Below are positions 10,637 through 20,048 of a DNA stretch of 64,000 bases, piece by piece; the first letter of the stretch is position 1, and each line of letters starts with the position of its first letter. The notes beneath the pieces are model-generated. The model saw nothing but the letters and a program-made list of their open reading frames with translations. It was not told the origin of the DNA and made no database searches. The stretch comes from Erwinia tracheiphila. Lineage in GTDB: Bacteria; Pseudomonadota; Gammaproteobacteria; Enterobacterales; Enterobacteriaceae. The translations under genes and the position numbers were made by a program. The DNA is taken from assembly GCF_021365465.1 (NCBI RefSeq), contig NZ_CP089932.1:3348001-3412000 (forward strand), read 5' to 3'.

Positions 10637-11122
10637 TTACCGGGGCAAAAAACTTGACGTACTCTTCAGATAGTCGAAAAACCATCTGATGATATAACTG
10701 AACTGGGGAACCAACTGGGATTGCTGCCAGTCAGGGCTTTTGGAAAAGCCAGTAAAGGTATCCAGAAAAAACAGGATGGCGGAAACAATCAGCACGCCAC
10801 GCAATGCGCCAAAACAGACACCAAGCACTCTGTCGGTTCCCGACAGGCCGGTTTTTTCAACCAGTGAGCCAAGAACAAAGTTAACAATGGCACCCACGAT
10901 GAGCGTGGCGATAAATAACACCGCAATGGCAATGCCATTTCGAACCAGTTCATCCTGGAAACCCGTGAACCAGACGGCAAGGAAAGAGTAGTAATGACTG
11001 GCAACAAAAAATGCGCAACCCCAAGTAACAAGGGATAATGCTTCCCGGACAAACCCACGAATCAGGCTGACCAGAGCCGAAAAACCAATAACTACAATAA
11101 TGACGTAATCTATCCAGATCAT
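10637..11122 (-). CDS. cvpA: CvpA family inner-membrane protein
   Basis: 161 residues with four hydrophobic segments. The start MIWIDYVIIVVIGFSALVSL is typical of the family. In E. coli it is needed for colicin V export and lies in the purF operon. The ATG at 11122 follows GGAAGAG at good spacing; an upstream frame start at 11149 would add nine non-conserved residues. Confidence 0.94.
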   Translation of the reverse strand: MIWIDYVIIVVIGFSALVSLIRGFVREALSLVTWGCAFFVASHYYSFLAVWFTGFQDELVRNGIAIAVLFIATLIVGAIVNFVLGSLVEKTGLSGTDRVLGVCFGALRGVLIVSAILFFLDTFTGFSKSPDWQQSQLVPQFSYIIRWFFDYLKSTSSFLPR

Positions 11123-11176
11123 GAACTCTTCCAGAGACAGTGTCCGCATCCAGTTCGGGGCGAATTCTAACAGAAA

Positions 11177-11192
11177 AAGAAAACGTTTGTGC
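11177..11192 (-). promoter_or_regulatory. PurR-like operator upstream of cvpA-purF
   Basis: On the minus strand the bases read GCACAAACGTTTTCTT, close to the PurR consensus ACGCAAACGTTTGCGT, with the central AAACGTTT intact. The E. coli cvpA-purF operon is PurR-repressed at the same place. The match here is by eye. Confidence 0.7.
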
Positions 11193-11388
11193 AGGGTTTT
11201 CCTTTACCAAAATAACTAAAACAGCGCGTTAAAAATACCAGCAAAAATGCCAGACAGTTACCTGAAAGTGCCTTGTCAGTGGCCTGTTGGCAATTGACTG
11301 ATTTACATCGGATAACCGATTGCGGCCAACTTGCTGTCAGCGTGTGCTGACCCTGACGGAAGCACACAGCTAAGATCCTGTTCCATCA

Positions 11389-11519
11389 GGCGTTATTGTC
11401 GCTGACAGTTTGAACACGGACAGCACGGAGGAACCGGAGCGTACACAAAGTACGTGAGGATTCCGGGCACTGCCCAGGTTCAAAATGGCAAGTAAAATAG
11501 CCTAATGGGACAGACTCTA
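11389..11519. repeat. Imperfect palindromic intergenic element
   Basis: A non-coding stretch between dedD and cvpA. Nested inverted repeats are visible: TTTGAAC (11409-11415) with GTTCAAA (11478-11484), and CGTAC with GTACG around a 5-base centre (11440-11454). The bases between also pair imperfectly, giving one long hairpin. It resembles a dispersed enterobacterial intergenic repeat, but no second copy is in this window. Confidence 0.4.
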
Positions 11520-11520
11520 A

Positions 11521-11551
11521 GGTAAAGACTATTACAGTAATAGCCTTTACC
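11521..11551. terminator. Hairpin downstream of dedD
   Basis: A 15-bp stem with one mismatch and a one-base centre lies nine bases beyond the dedD stop. It has no clear T-run, so terminator function is likely but not certain. Confidence 0.5.
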
Positions 11552-11559
11552 CAGCAAAA

Positions 11560-12294
11560 TCAGCGTGGACTGTAGACTTTTACCTTGCCCTCAAGTTCCG
11601 AAAGTTCTTTCAATTTCGCTACCGAAGCCTGCATCTTCGCTTCGGAGGCATCCGGCCCGACATAAATACGGGTGATCTCTCCCTGAACCGGCGTGGAAGG
11701 CACGGTAAACGCGCGGTAACCCGACAACCGCAGTTTGGCAACAATCTCATTCACTTTACCGGCATTTTTAAGTGCCCCAAGCTGAACAACATAAGCCTGA
11801 CCGGCTGGTGAACGCTCATCCACAGGGGCTTCAGTGGCCTGCGGAACATCGGGTTCAACTTTCGGCTGCATTTTGGGTTTTTCAACCAGTTTAGGCGCGA
11901 CCTTCGCCGTATCTGGCTGTCGATTTTTTTCCACCGATTTTGCTCTCTCGACCGGTTTCTGCTGTACGGCCTGTGGCACAGGTGGCGTAACCAACGTGGG
12001 CTGGCTTGCCGACTGCGGCACCGTTGAACCGCTTTCCGCCTGAGAAGTATTACCGCTGTTACGCCCTTCCACCACGGTGCCCGCACCCTCGGGTGGGTGC
12101 ACAGGCAGAGCCTGCGTGACGGGTGGCAGCGCTTCAGTTTCCTGTTGATCGCCGGGCTTTGGTACCAGAGGAATCGCCGCAAACTCCTCTTTATAGTGTT
12201 TTTTCTTACCGTCAAGCAAACCTGGCAGAACGATCACGCTCAGTGCCACGATGACCACAGTGCCGACTAGTCGGTTCTGAAATTTACTTGCCAC
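11560..12294 (-). CDS. dedD: Cell-division protein DedD (SPOR domain)
   Basis: 244 residues. An N-terminal membrane anchor (LVGTVVIVALSVIVLPGLL, about 9-27) is followed by a long Pro/Glu/Lys-rich periplasmic linker. A C-terminal SPOR domain begins near residue 165 (AYVVQLGALKNAGKVNEIVA). SPOR domains bind denuded septal peptidoglycan, and DedD supports constriction. Its start overlaps the end of folC by 11 bp, so the two are translated together. Confidence 0.94.
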   Translation of the reverse strand: MASKFQNRLVGTVVIVALSVIVLPGLLDGKKKHYKEEFAAIPLVPKPGDQQETEALPPVTQALPVHPPEGAGTVVEGRNSGNTSQAESGSTVPQSASQPTLVTPPVPQAVQQKPVERAKSVEKNRQPDTAKVAPKLVEKPKMQPKVEPDVPQATEAPVDERSPAGQAYVVQLGALKNAGKVNEIVAKLRLSGYRAFTVPSTPVQGEITRIYVGPDASEAKMQASVAKLKELSELEGKVKVYSPR

Positions 12295-13546
12295 TGCCCT
12301 TCTCCATTTCCAGCATTTCCATCACCTGCCCTACGGTATGAAATGAACCACACACCAGCACAATATCCTGAGCTAAGGCCTGCCTGCGTGCGTGCGCGAA
12401 CGCATCAGCCACACAGGAAAAAGCATCGGCATCGGTCAAGTGCGCCATCAGCTCATCCGCACGGGCTCCGCGTGGCCCGTCCAGCGGGGCGCAGTACCAA
12501 CGATCAATCTGTGGCTTCAGACAGGCCAGGGTTCCGGGAATATCTTTATCATGTAGCATACCAACCACGGCGTGAACGCTACCGTTCTTCGCCAGCCTGC
12601 CTAATTGCCCGGCAAGCCAAGCGGCGGCATGAGGATTGTGCGCCACATCGAGGATGATGCGGGGTGAGTCAGAGATCGTTTGAAAACGTCCCGTCACCAC
12701 AACCTTATCCAGCCAGTGACGGATGATGGCCGGGTCGATATCCAAAGAAGAGGCACGCAGCGCTGCCAGCACGGTTGCCGCGTTGGGCAATGGGATTTGC
12801 GGCAGGGGCAGCCCTGCAAGATCGCCCCTGTCGTCATGAAAACACCAGTCATTTTCACCGACGGTATAAGACCATGCCTGACCTTCTCTGAGCAGCGTGG
12901 CCCCGACCGATTTCGCAACCTCTGCGATTGAAAGGGGCATATCCGGTTCACCCACCACAGCAGGTTTACCACTGCGAAATATGCCTGCTTTTTCACGCCC
13001 TATGCTTTCGCGATCCGGGCCAAGATAATCGGTATGGTCCAGGGCAATACTGGTAATCACTGCAATATCAGCATTGACGATATTCGTCGCATCCAGCCGG
13101 CCTCCCAGCCCCACTTCAAGGATCACCACGTCCAGCGCCAACTGTTTAAACAAGGCGAGAGCTGACAGCGTGCTGTATTCAAAATAGGTCAAAGAGATAT
13201 TGCCACGTCCCGCTTCAATTCGCGCAAAGGACGCCGTGTGATCGGACTCTGCCAGTTCAGCACCCTGTACCCGAACACGCTCGGTGTAGCGCAGTAAATG
13301 CGGGGAGCTGTATACGCCCACCCGATAGCCCGCCGCCAGAAGCAGCGTTTCCAGCATGCGGCAGGACGTGCCTTTACCGTTGGTTCCGGCCACGGTGAAT
13401 ATAAAGGGGGCAGGCGTCAGCAGATCAAGTTGTTGTGCCACCTGAGCAATACGCTCCAGGCCAGGATCAACGGATTGCCCATGCAGATTCTCAAGATAAT
13501 GAAGCCACGTGACCAAAGATGACGTAGCTTGAGGAATGGTGTCCAT
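12284..13546 (-). CDS. folC: Dihydrofolate synthase / folylpolyglutamate synthase
   Basis: About 420 residues. The Mur-ligase P-loop is FTVAGTNGKGTSCRMLETLL. The family segments VGLGGRLDATN and LDVAHNPHA are present. It adds glutamate to dihydropteroate and to reduced folates. Start at MDTIPQATSS (13546) is preferred; an in-frame ATG five codons upstream is possible. It lies between accD and dedD as in E. coli. Confidence 0.95.
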   Translation of the reverse strand: MDTIPQATSSLVTWLHYLENLHGQSVDPGLERIAQVAQQLDLLTPAPFIFTVAGTNGKGTSCRMLETLLLAAGYRVGVYSSPHLLRYTERVRVQGAELAESDHTASFARIEAGRGNISLTYFEYSTLSALALFKQLALDVVILEVGLGGRLDATNIVNADIAVITSIALDHTDYLGPDRESIGREKAGIFRSGKPAVVGEPDMPLSIAEVAKSVGATLLREGQAWSYTVGENDWCFHDDRGDLAGLPLPQIPLPNAATVLAALRASSLDIDPAIIRHWLDKVVVTGRFQTISDSPRIILDVAHNPHAAAWLAGQLGRLAKNGSVHAVVGMLHDKDIPGTLACLKPQIDRWYCAPLDGPRGARADELMAHLTDADAFSCVADAFAHARRQALAQDIVLVCGSFHTVGQVMEMLEMEKGSGK

Positions 13547-13579
13547 TTTTCCCGTCCACAAGGTTGCGGTTCATGGGAG

Positions 13580-13600
13580 AAAGGAGCCGTCGGCTCCTTT
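13580..13600 (-). terminator. Terminator between accD and folC
   Basis: Arms AAAGGAGCC and GGCTCCTTT with a 3-base loop lie just past the accD stop. On the minus strand the second arm supplies a short T-run. It separates accD from folC transcription, at least in part. Confidence 0.65.
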
Positions 13601-13610
13601 CGATTATCAC

Positions 13611-14525
13611 TCAGGCTTCATGACTCTGCTGCGTTTCTTGCGTAGCCACCGGGAACAGAATTTCCTCCTGTGGCTCTGGCAGATTCATCATCCGGGACAA
13701 TACCCCTGCCAGTTTTAACCGCATCACAGGACGGCGCACAATCATATCAATGGCACCTTTTTCAATCAGAAATTCACTCCGCTGGAAGCCCGGTGGCAAT
13801 TTCTCACGTACCGTCTGCTCAATAACACGCGGGCCAGCAAAGCCGATTAATGCCTTGGGTTCTGCAATATTCAGGTCGCCGAGCATGGCAAAACTGGCCG
13901 AAACACCGCCCATGGTAGGGTCGGTCAGCACAGAGATATAAGGCAGGCCACGCGCCTGCATTTTTGCCAACGCGGCGCTGGTTTTTGCCATCTGCATCAG
14001 CGACATCAGCGCTTCCTGCATGCGCGCACCGCCAGAAGCAGAAAAACAAATCATCGGACAGTTATCTTCCAGCGCCTGCTCAACAGCACGAACAAACCGC
14101 GCCCCCACTACAGAACCCATTGAACCGCCCATAAAAGAGAATTCAAACGCAGCAGCCACCACGGGCATATCACAGAGGGTGCCTTTCATCACAATGAGCG
14201 CGTCTTTCTCATCAGTCTCTTTTTGCGCACTGGCAAGGCGATCTTTGTATTTCTTGGAGTCACGGAATTTGAGCAAATCCTTGGGTTCCAGCTCACTGCC
14301 CAGTTCAACAAGCGAGCCTTCATCCAGCAGACTATGCAGGCGCTGACGGCCATGCATACGCATGTGATGATCGCATTTTGGACAGACCTCAAGATTGCGT
14401 TCCAGTTCGGCACGGTAGAGCACCTGTCCGCAACTGTCGCATTTGGTCCAGACACCTTCCGGAATGCTGGCTTTACGTGAGGGGGAGATGGTGCTCTTGT
14501 TAAGAATTCGTTCAATCCAGCTCAT
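13611..14525 (-). CDS. accD: Acetyl-CoA carboxylase carboxyltransferase subunit beta
   Basis: 304 residues. The N-terminal four-cysteine zinc ribbon (CDSCGQ ... CPKCDH, about 28-51) is complete. The crotonase-like core has [10 protein letters not shown] and [17 protein letters not shown]. With AccA it transfers the carboxyl group to acetyl-CoA, the first committed step of fatty-acid synthesis. In E. coli dedA lies directly upstream; here a 3.6-kb islet separates them. Confidence 0.97.
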   Translation of the reverse strand: MSWIERILNKSTISPSRKASIPEGVWTKCDSCGQVLYRAELERNLEVCPKCDHHMRMHGRQRLHSLLDEGSLVELGSELEPKDLLKFRDSKKYKDRLASAQKETDEKDALIVMKGTLCDMPVVAAAFEFSFMGGSMGSVVGARFVRAVEQALEDNCPMICFSASGGARMQEALMSLMQMAKTSAALAKMQARGLPYISVLTDPTMGGVSASFAMLGDLNIAEPKALIGFAGPRVIEQTVREKLPPGFQRSEFLIEKGAIDMIVRRPVMRLKLAGVLSRMMNLPEPQEEILFPVATQETQQSHEA

Positions 14526-14813
14526 TGATGACCTGTTCTGTTGTTTATTGTGCTAAATCATATGCTTAACACATATTATCGTCTGAAAAACAGGCATTAT
14601 TACACCACAAATCACTACATCGCGCTACTCATTCATCAAGCTTCCAGAGGCGAGTTCAAACGATTCTGTGACAAAAGCGTATCAGAGGAATCAAACATTA
14701 ACCGTTCAGTTTCAAGTTGCTATCGCTTTGAAGCGACTCTCCCTTTTAAAGTGACAGACTGCTAACTCGCCTGATGCGGTGGTGATATTATTGCGTTTCA
14801 TTCTCTTCTGAGC
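14526..14813. other. accD upstream region
   Basis: A 288-bp A+T-rich stretch between the accD start and the end of the RhoGAP gene. It must contain the accD promoter. No operator is recognised, and the short open frames inside look random. Confidence 0.4.
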
Positions 14814-16238
14814 TTAATCACCGGCGATAAATTCATTGCCATTCTGATATATATGCACTTCTGTGCCATCGTTTGGACCAAACTTTTCCTGGTGTTTAAT
14901 ATGACTTAGAGGAGCGGGAATATGCCTGTTAACTATGACTCGCATCTGACTTTTATTGTTCTCCAATAATTTATTATTTAACAGCTCGGTTAGGGACATA
15001 CCAATACTCTCGGTGGCGTATACAAATCCATTACCCCTCGATTTGTTTCCTTGTACCCGATTGAGATAATAATCAAAATCTTTTTTACTAACACCTGTAT
15101 TATCACCATTAGCCTTGTTAAAATGCTGCAACATACAGAAAACAAGACTTTCAATATAGCCGCCTGGCATTGATAATTTTTCTTTATTTACACCTCCTGC
15201 TACTATTGCGTAAAGCTGGCTTTTATTGGGCCTTATTTCTCTGAAAGAAGGAGCAGAGTCTGGCTGCGCTGTGCTCTCCTTATTTTCATGACTGAACTTT
15301 ACCCCCTGATCTTTCGATGTATCAAATAAGTCATTTTTGTTAATTGCAACAGTTTTGAACTTATCCAAGAAAGTGCTCGTCGGTTCACTTTTTTTATTTT
15401 CCTCGTGTTGAACTGTTTTTTTTACGCTGCCATTATTTTTTGATTGAGCCATCATTCGCTCAGTGATTGCAATTCCCTCATCCATGATTGTTTTAAATTG
15501 TTCCCCTGAAACCACTGCATTCCCTGGCTCAGATGAAAACCTGGGAGGGAACAGATTTGGTGCAACGGCCATAGCAAGCGCATAAGGGGGCGCTTCTTCA
15601 CGTGGTGTCTCTCTGAGGGCAACATATATTTCAGATAGCGCAGTCAGGATTAACTGAAACTCATCCTTCCCGCATTTATTTTCGGATTTGCTTTCTGTCT
15701 TCCATACTTTAACTATTATATCGTGCAAATTACCACCTGAATTTAACACTTCTGCAGTGGCTTTCATATCAAGATTACCGTTAATTCTTTTTAGCTCTTT
15801 TAATAACATATAAGCAGCAACGATGGCCCCGCCCTTATCACTTTGTAAAAATGATTGTGTTTCTTCTGGATTTAACTTATCACTTTCTAATTCTTTGATT
15901 TTTCCGGGATGAGGTGACACCCGAAAAATACCGTTTACATCATTATCCTTAATTTTGATTAAAATAAAATTTTTGTAAAGATTGATTAACTCTGCTTTCT
16001 TATTATGGCTTGTTTCTAACTGACTTTCCCGAACCCACTGACTTTTCTGAACTTCATGGCTTCCCTGGCACCTGACGCAAGGAATTAATTTTAGAAATGT
16101 ATTGCTCACCATCCGCAAACATGACAACAGTCTGGAAGAAAATTTTTTACCCTCCTCCCAATTTGGCCTTGTGATTGAACCGCTGATGATTTCCGTATTT
16201 GGAAATATGGCAGCACTTTTTCCATTTATAACAGACAT
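14814..16238 (-). CDS. Protein with eukaryotic-type RhoGAP domain (putative effector)
   Basis: 474 residues. Residues about 85-265 match the RhoGAP (PF00620) pattern. GIFRVSPHPGKIKEL carries the arginine finger (Arg106). AAYMLLKELKR carries the conserved lysine (Lys147). LAMAVAPNLFPP matches the GPNL motif (Asn228). RhoGAP domains switch off Rho/Rac/Cdc42 GTPases, which bacteria lack, so a host target is inferred. The first 80 residues and the C-terminal 200 (Lys/Asn/Ser-rich) match nothing I know. No Sec signal is present, so type III export is possible. The ATG follows AAGGTGG. The gene is A+T-rich, unlike its neighbours, and interrupts the accD-dedA synteny. Confidence 0.78.
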   Translation of the reverse strand: MSVINGKSAAIFPNTEIISGSITRPNWEEGKKFSSRLLSCLRMVSNTFLKLIPCVRCQGSHEVQKSQWVRESQLETSHNKKAELINLYKNFILIKIKDNDVNGIFRVSPHPGKIKELESDKLNPEETQSFLQSDKGGAIVAAYMLLKELKRINGNLDMKATAEVLNSGGNLHDIIVKVWKTESKSENKCGKDEFQLILTALSEIYVALRETPREEAPPYALAMAVAPNLFPPRFSSEPGNAVVSGEQFKTIMDEGIAITERMMAQSKNNGSVKKTVQHEENKKSEPTSTFLDKFKTVAINKNDLFDTSKDQGVKFSHENKESTAQPDSAPSFREIRPNKSQLYAIVAGGVNKEKLSMPGGYIESLVFCMLQHFNKANGDNTGVSKKDFDYYLNRVQGNKSRGNGFVYATESIGMSLTELLNNKLLENNKSQMRVIVNRHIPAPLSHIKHQEKFGPNDGTEVHIYQNGNEFIAGD

Positions 16239-16597
16239 AATTTTTCCACCTTATTTTTCCTGTAAAGCTTACAGTAAACCCATAAGCTGGCATCTTTACT
16301 TTCAAAAAACGCTTTTTCTCAGCTGACATTTCTTTAGCGACTGCTTTGAAGTCTTCCGTTTCAGGGCAGTTCTGACACAACGTCGGTTCGAAACGTCTGC
16401 CGGGCAAGGTCGGCTTAACTTATCTGGCGATAAGAATTAACTGATATTTGCGTTCAATGAAAAAAAATGTTAAGGCATCAGGTGCAGATTTATCGCAACA
16501 GATGTAATATGCCTAACTGCCGCGCTATTTAAAGGCAAAATTCATGAATATTATCCACTGATCTTCCATGGAAACATAAATTAAGGCAAATGAAAAA
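16239..16597. other. Divergent promoter region of the RhoGAP and aroQ genes
   Basis: 359 bp, A+T-rich, between two divergent starts. I looked for an HrpL-type box (GGAACC, about 16 bases, CCAC) on both strands and found no acceptable match. A ribosome site (AAGGTGG) precedes the RhoGAP start. Confidence 0.4.
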
Positions 16598-17140
16598 ATG
16601 AAAAGTAAGATGATGATGAGTTCGCTGCTATTAGGGGGAATAGTGATGTCTACCAGCGCGATGGCTTTACCTGCGGTAAAAGATAGCGTAGCCCAGTTAA
16701 TTAATCAGCGTCTCTCTTATATGAAAGACGTCGCTGGTTACAAGGCAAAAAATCATCTGCCTGTGGAAGATTTAACCCAGGAAGACAAGGTGTTGTCTGA
16801 CTCAGTGGCCATTGCTGAGAAGTCGGGACTGGATGGTGAATCCGTAAAACCATTTATTCATGCGCAAATGGACGCGGCTAAAGCCATTCAATATCGCTAT
16901 CGGGCTGACTGGCTATCACAAAGGGAAAGTGGCTGGCAACCTGCTCCGCTTGATCAGGTGAGAGTTAAAATTAGCGCGCTGAACAGCGAGATACTAGCGG
17001 ATATTAGCGCAAACCTTAAACACGGTGTCAACTTCACGGACAAGCAGGCCTTTATGCAGGCTATTGCCCAGAAAAACTTAGCACCTGCGGATAAAAAACA
17101 GCTGTGGCATTCCCTGCAAAAAATTACGCTTAAACAGTAA
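16598..17140 (+). CDS. Secreted chorismate mutase, AroQ-gamma type
   Basis: 180 residues. A cleavable signal peptide (about 1-23, ending TSAMA) precedes an all-helical AroQ chorismate mutase domain. Expected active-site positions are visible in LINQRLSYMKDVAGYKAKNH (Arg, Lys). The family converts chorismate to prephenate; exported forms are periplasmic or secreted and some act in plant or animal hosts. A periplasmic AroQ is known from Erwinia herbicola. The ATG at 16590 is followed at once by a stop, so 16598 is the start. It is divergent from the RhoGAP gene in the same islet. Confidence 0.88.
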   Translation: MKSKMMMSSLLLGGIVMSTSAMALPAVKDSVAQLINQRLSYMKDVAGYKAKNHLPVEDLTQEDKVLSDSVAIAEKSGLDGESVKPFIHAQMDAAKAIQYRYRADWLSQRESGWQPAPLDQVRVKISALNSEILADISANLKHGVNFTDKQAFMQAIAQKNLAPADKKQLWHSLQKITLKQ

Positions 17141-17424
17141 ATTATCTTGTCAGTGGCATCACCACACTCTGACCGATAAAAGAACTGAAAACACCACCGT
17201 CGGGCTTTCCCACTCGCGGCTACGCCGGGCCTTTTGCCGATACTGAATTTTGCAACTGACCTTAAGTTTTATTGGTCTGAACGCGTTTCTCACTGGCACA
17301 GGACCTTATAAGGCCCTGTTATATTGGTTGAAAGTAGGAACGCCAAACCATCGTGGAATATGACTGGTGGCTAGCTGGCCAGTGCCAGAGCATACGCTCT
17401 GGCACCAGAATAAAAAAACGGCCG
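17141..17424. other. Non-coding stretch between aroQ and dedA
   Basis: 284 bp with no gene seen. It holds a perfect 10-bp stem with a 4-base loop (17382-17405), a likely transcription stop between the two convergent genes. It may mark the right edge of the islet. Confidence 0.5.
17382..17405. terminator. Hairpin between convergent aroQ and dedA
   Basis: GTGCCAGAGC pairs perfectly with GCTCTGGCAC around ATAC. A run of seven A/T pairs lies next to it on the dedA side. The direction of action is uncertain. Confidence 0.55.
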
Positions 17425-18084
17425 TTATGATTTTTGTTTTTTTCCCGCAAGGCGATGACGCACAATTTCCACTATTCCGGGCAGAATGGAAACCAGGATG
17501 ATCCCCACGATCAGATAATGAATATTTTGTTGCACCGCAGGCAGGTTACCGAAGAAATAGCCAGCGTAGGAGAACAGCAGAACCCACAGCAGTCCACCAG
17601 TAACGTTATAAAACGCAAAATGCCGATAGGACATATTGCCCATTCCCGCAACGAAAGGGGCAAAAGTGCGGACAATCGGAACAAAGCGCGAGAGAATGAT
17701 GGTTTTGCCACCGTGACGCTCATAGAACTGGTGCGTTTTATCCAGATAGCTCCGGCGGAAAATTTTTGAATTCGGGTTGCTGAACAGTTTGTCACCGAAC
17801 AGCCGACCAATTGTGTAGTTCACCGTATCACCCGCAATGGCCGCCACGCACAGTAACCCCGCCATCAAATACACGTTAAGGGCACTGTCAGGAATTGCCG
17901 CCAGCGCTCCGGCAACAAACAGCAGCGAGTCACCCGGTAAAAACGGCGTGACAATTAACCCCGTTTCACAAAACAGAATCAGGAACAATATGGCATAAAT
18001 CCAGACGCCGTACTGCGCAACCATCGCTTGCAAATGGACATCAATGTGCAGAATAAAATCAATAACGGTGTGAATCAGTTCCAT
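17425..18084 (-). CDS. dedA: DedA-family membrane protein
   Basis: 219 residues with several membrane segments and the SNARE-associated/DedA core. The conserved [15 protein letters not shown] and [19 protein letters not shown] (key Glu/Asp and Arg residues) are present. DedA proteins act in inner-membrane lipid carrier and proton-motive homeostasis. ATG at 18084 with AAGGA upstream gives the family N-terminus; the frame extends 27 codons further but without conservation. It follows truA by 29 bp. Confidence 0.93.
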   Translation of the reverse strand: MELIHTVIDFILHIDVHLQAMVAQYGVWIYAILFLILFCETGLIVTPFLPGDSLLFVAGALAAIPDSALNVYLMAGLLCVAAIAGDTVNYTIGRLFGDKLFSNPNSKIFRRSYLDKTHQFYERHGGKTIILSRFVPIVRTFAPFVAGMGNMSYRHFAFYNVTGGLLWVLLFSYAGYFFGNLPAVQQNIHYLIVGIILVSILPGIVEIVRHRLAGKKQKS

Positions 18085-18113
18085 AGGTGTTTCCTTGATA
18101 CTCCAGGTCAGAT

Positions 18114-18932
18114 TTAATCCGCAAGGAACAATGGCCCCATTGGCGGACGTGGTAAATCGAAACATTCAGGGTAATCAACCGCCACCAGATAAAGCCCTTC
18201 AGCTCTGGCGGTTGCAGCAGCCAGCGTGCGGTCTTTTGCCGCCAGCAATTCTGCCATCCAGCTTTCCTGCTGATTTCCACAGCCTATTTCCATCAGACTG
18301 CCAACAATATTGCGAACCATATGGTGAACAAACGCATTGGCTTTGATATCCACTACCACCCATACGCCGTGTCGACTGACATTCAGGTGCATCACATTGC
18401 GCCAGGGCGTACGCGACTGGCACTGCACGGCACGAAACGAGGTGAAATCATTTTCACCCAGCAACGCCTGTCCTGCCCGCTGCATTTTCTGCACATCCAG
18501 AGGATGATAAAAATGCGTCACGCCACCATGCAGGATCGCTGGTCGTAAACGTTGGTTGTAAATAACATAACGGTAGCGCCGAGCCGTAGCACTAAAACGG
18601 GCGTGGAAATCGTCCGGTACCGCTTTAACCCAGCGAACCGCAATATCATCCGGCAGGTTGGCATTCACCCCCAATGTCCAGGCTGTATCCTTACGCAACA
18701 CGGTGGTATCAAAATGGACAACCTGACCGGTACCATGCACGCCAGCGTCTGTTCGCCCCGCACAGAAAACGGTGACGGGATGCGCGGCGACGCTGGAAAG
18801 CGCTTTTTCAAGCTTTTCCTGTACGCTCCGAACTTCCTGCTGACGCTGCCAGCCATAATAACGGGCACCGTCATATTCGATGCCCAACGCCAGCCTGAAT
18901 ACCGACGGCGCTGGGGCGAGATCTGACATCAC
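18114..18932 (-). CDS. truA: tRNA pseudouridine synthase TruA
   Basis: 272 residues. The catalytic aspartate lies in [20 protein letters not shown]. It modifies U38-U40 in the anticodon arm of tRNAs. The start overlaps the usg stop by 4 bp, so usg, truA and dedA appear co-transcribed. Confidence 0.96.
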   Translation of the reverse strand: MMSDLAPAPSVFRLALGIEYDGARYYGWQRQQEVRSVQEKLEKALSSVAAHPVTVFCAGRTDAGVHGTGQVVHFDTTVLRKDTAWTLGVNANLPDDIAVRWVKAVPDDFHARFSATARRYRYVIYNQRLRPAILHGGVTHFYHPLDVQKMQRAGQALLGENDFTSFRAVQCQSRTPWRNVMHLNVSRHGVWVVVDIKANAFVHHMVRNIVGSLMEIGCGNQQESWMAELLAAKDRTLAAATARAEGLYLVAVDYPECFDLPRPPMGPLFLAD

Positions 18933-19939
18933 CAGAAGAACTCCTGCACCAGTTTTTCCGCGGTTTTGACTGCCATGAGTGCGCCGCCATAACAGACGTT
19001 ATCCGCTACCGACCAGAATTGCAGCATTTCCGGCACGCCATAGTCATTGCGCAGGCAGCCAATGCTAAGGTGTACGTTGCCGGAGGCATCTCCTACCTGA
19101 GTGGGGTAATCATCCTCCTCAGACAGCACAATATCTTCGGCCTGCATCAGTACCTCACGCGCTTCTTCAGCCGATAACGGGCGAAGATTATCGAGATGCA
19201 CAATCTGCGCATTGCCATAGAAAACCGGTGCCTGAACGGTACTCACCGTGATCGGCAGCCCCTCATCCTGCATGACTTTACGTACCTGATCGACCAGACG
19301 GCGCTCGTGCAGCACGCTGCCCTCAGCATCAGCCAGTAACGGCAGCATATTGAAAGCCAGCTGCCGACCAAAAAAATTATCCTCTGCAGGCAGGCCATTT
19401 AATAAACGAGCGCTCTCGCCTGCCAGCGAATCGACAGCGGCTTTTCCGTGGGAGGACGCAGCAATCAGGTTAGTTACCTGCAAACGCCCCACTCCAGCCC
19501 GATCCACCAGCGGCTTGATTGCGCAAAGTAGCTGGCTGGTCAGGCTATCTGCAACGCTGATGATATTGCGGTTACGGTAGTCCGCCAGCACCTGCGAATT
19601 CACCTCCGGTATCACCAGCGGCACATCCGGCTCCAGTGCAAAGCAATCGCTGGTGTCAATCACCAGACAACCGGCGTTCGCCGCATCTTCTGCGTAGCAC
19701 GCCGACGCGTCACGCCCAGCGACAAAAAACGCCAGCTGCACCTGAGACCAGTCAAATTGACTGGCAGCCGTGACCGACAACGTTCGACCTTCAAAGCGAA
19801 AGTTTTCACCGACGCTACATTCACTGGCCAGCAAATACAACTCACCAACCGGGAACTGGCGTTCTGCCAGTAGCTCCAGTAACGCTCCCCCTACTGCGCC
19901 TGTCGCGCCCAATAGCGCAATATTCCAGCCGTCAGACAT
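18929..19939 (-). CDS. usg: Usg, aspartate-semialdehyde dehydrogenase homologue
   Basis: 336 residues. The nucleotide-binding start ([19 protein letters not shown]) and the overall fold are those of aspartate-semialdehyde dehydrogenase. The place of the catalytic cysteine reads ADSLTSQ, without cysteine, as in the E. coli usg protein. It therefore probably lacks dehydrogenase activity, and its role is unknown. It sits between pdxB and truA. Confidence 0.93.
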   Translation of the reverse strand: MSDGWNIALLGATGAVGGALLELLAERQFPVGELYLLASECSVGENFRFEGRTLSVTAASQFDWSQVQLAFFVAGRDASACYAEDAANAGCLVIDTSDCFALEPDVPLVIPEVNSQVLADYRNRNIISVADSLTSQLLCAIKPLVDRAGVGRLQVTNLIAASSHGKAAVDSLAGESARLLNGLPAEDNFFGRQLAFNMLPLLADAEGSVLHERRLVDQVRKVMQDEGLPITVSTVQAPVFYGNAQIVHLDNLRPLSAEEAREVLMQAEDIVLSEEDDYPTQVGDASGNVHLSIGCLRNDYGVPEMLQFWSVADNVCYGGALMAVKTAEKLVQEFFW

Positions 19940-20048
19940 GTTGGTTTACTCCAGACATTGGCACAAAAACATAAGGCGGTGACAGCACCGCCCAGGAAAT
20001 AAGATTATTCACAACACCTTATGGCAACCTTAGGAAGCATCCGCGCTT

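Noticed and set aside
14541..14765. 74-codon open frame upstream of accD
   Set aside because: It crosses the accD promoter region, and its composition looks random.
16147..16407. 86-codon minus-strand open frame upstream of the RhoGAP start
   Set aside because: It overlaps the true start of the RhoGAP gene in another frame and has no family resemblance.
16239..16597. HrpL box upstream of the RhoGAP or aroQ gene
   Set aside because: No GGAACC with CCAC at the right spacing on either strand. The nearest pieces (TCGAACC, CCACTGA) are not paired.
18929..19939. Calling usg an active aspartate-semialdehyde dehydrogenase
   Set aside because: The catalytic cysteine position reads ADSLTSQ, so only homology, not activity, can be claimed.
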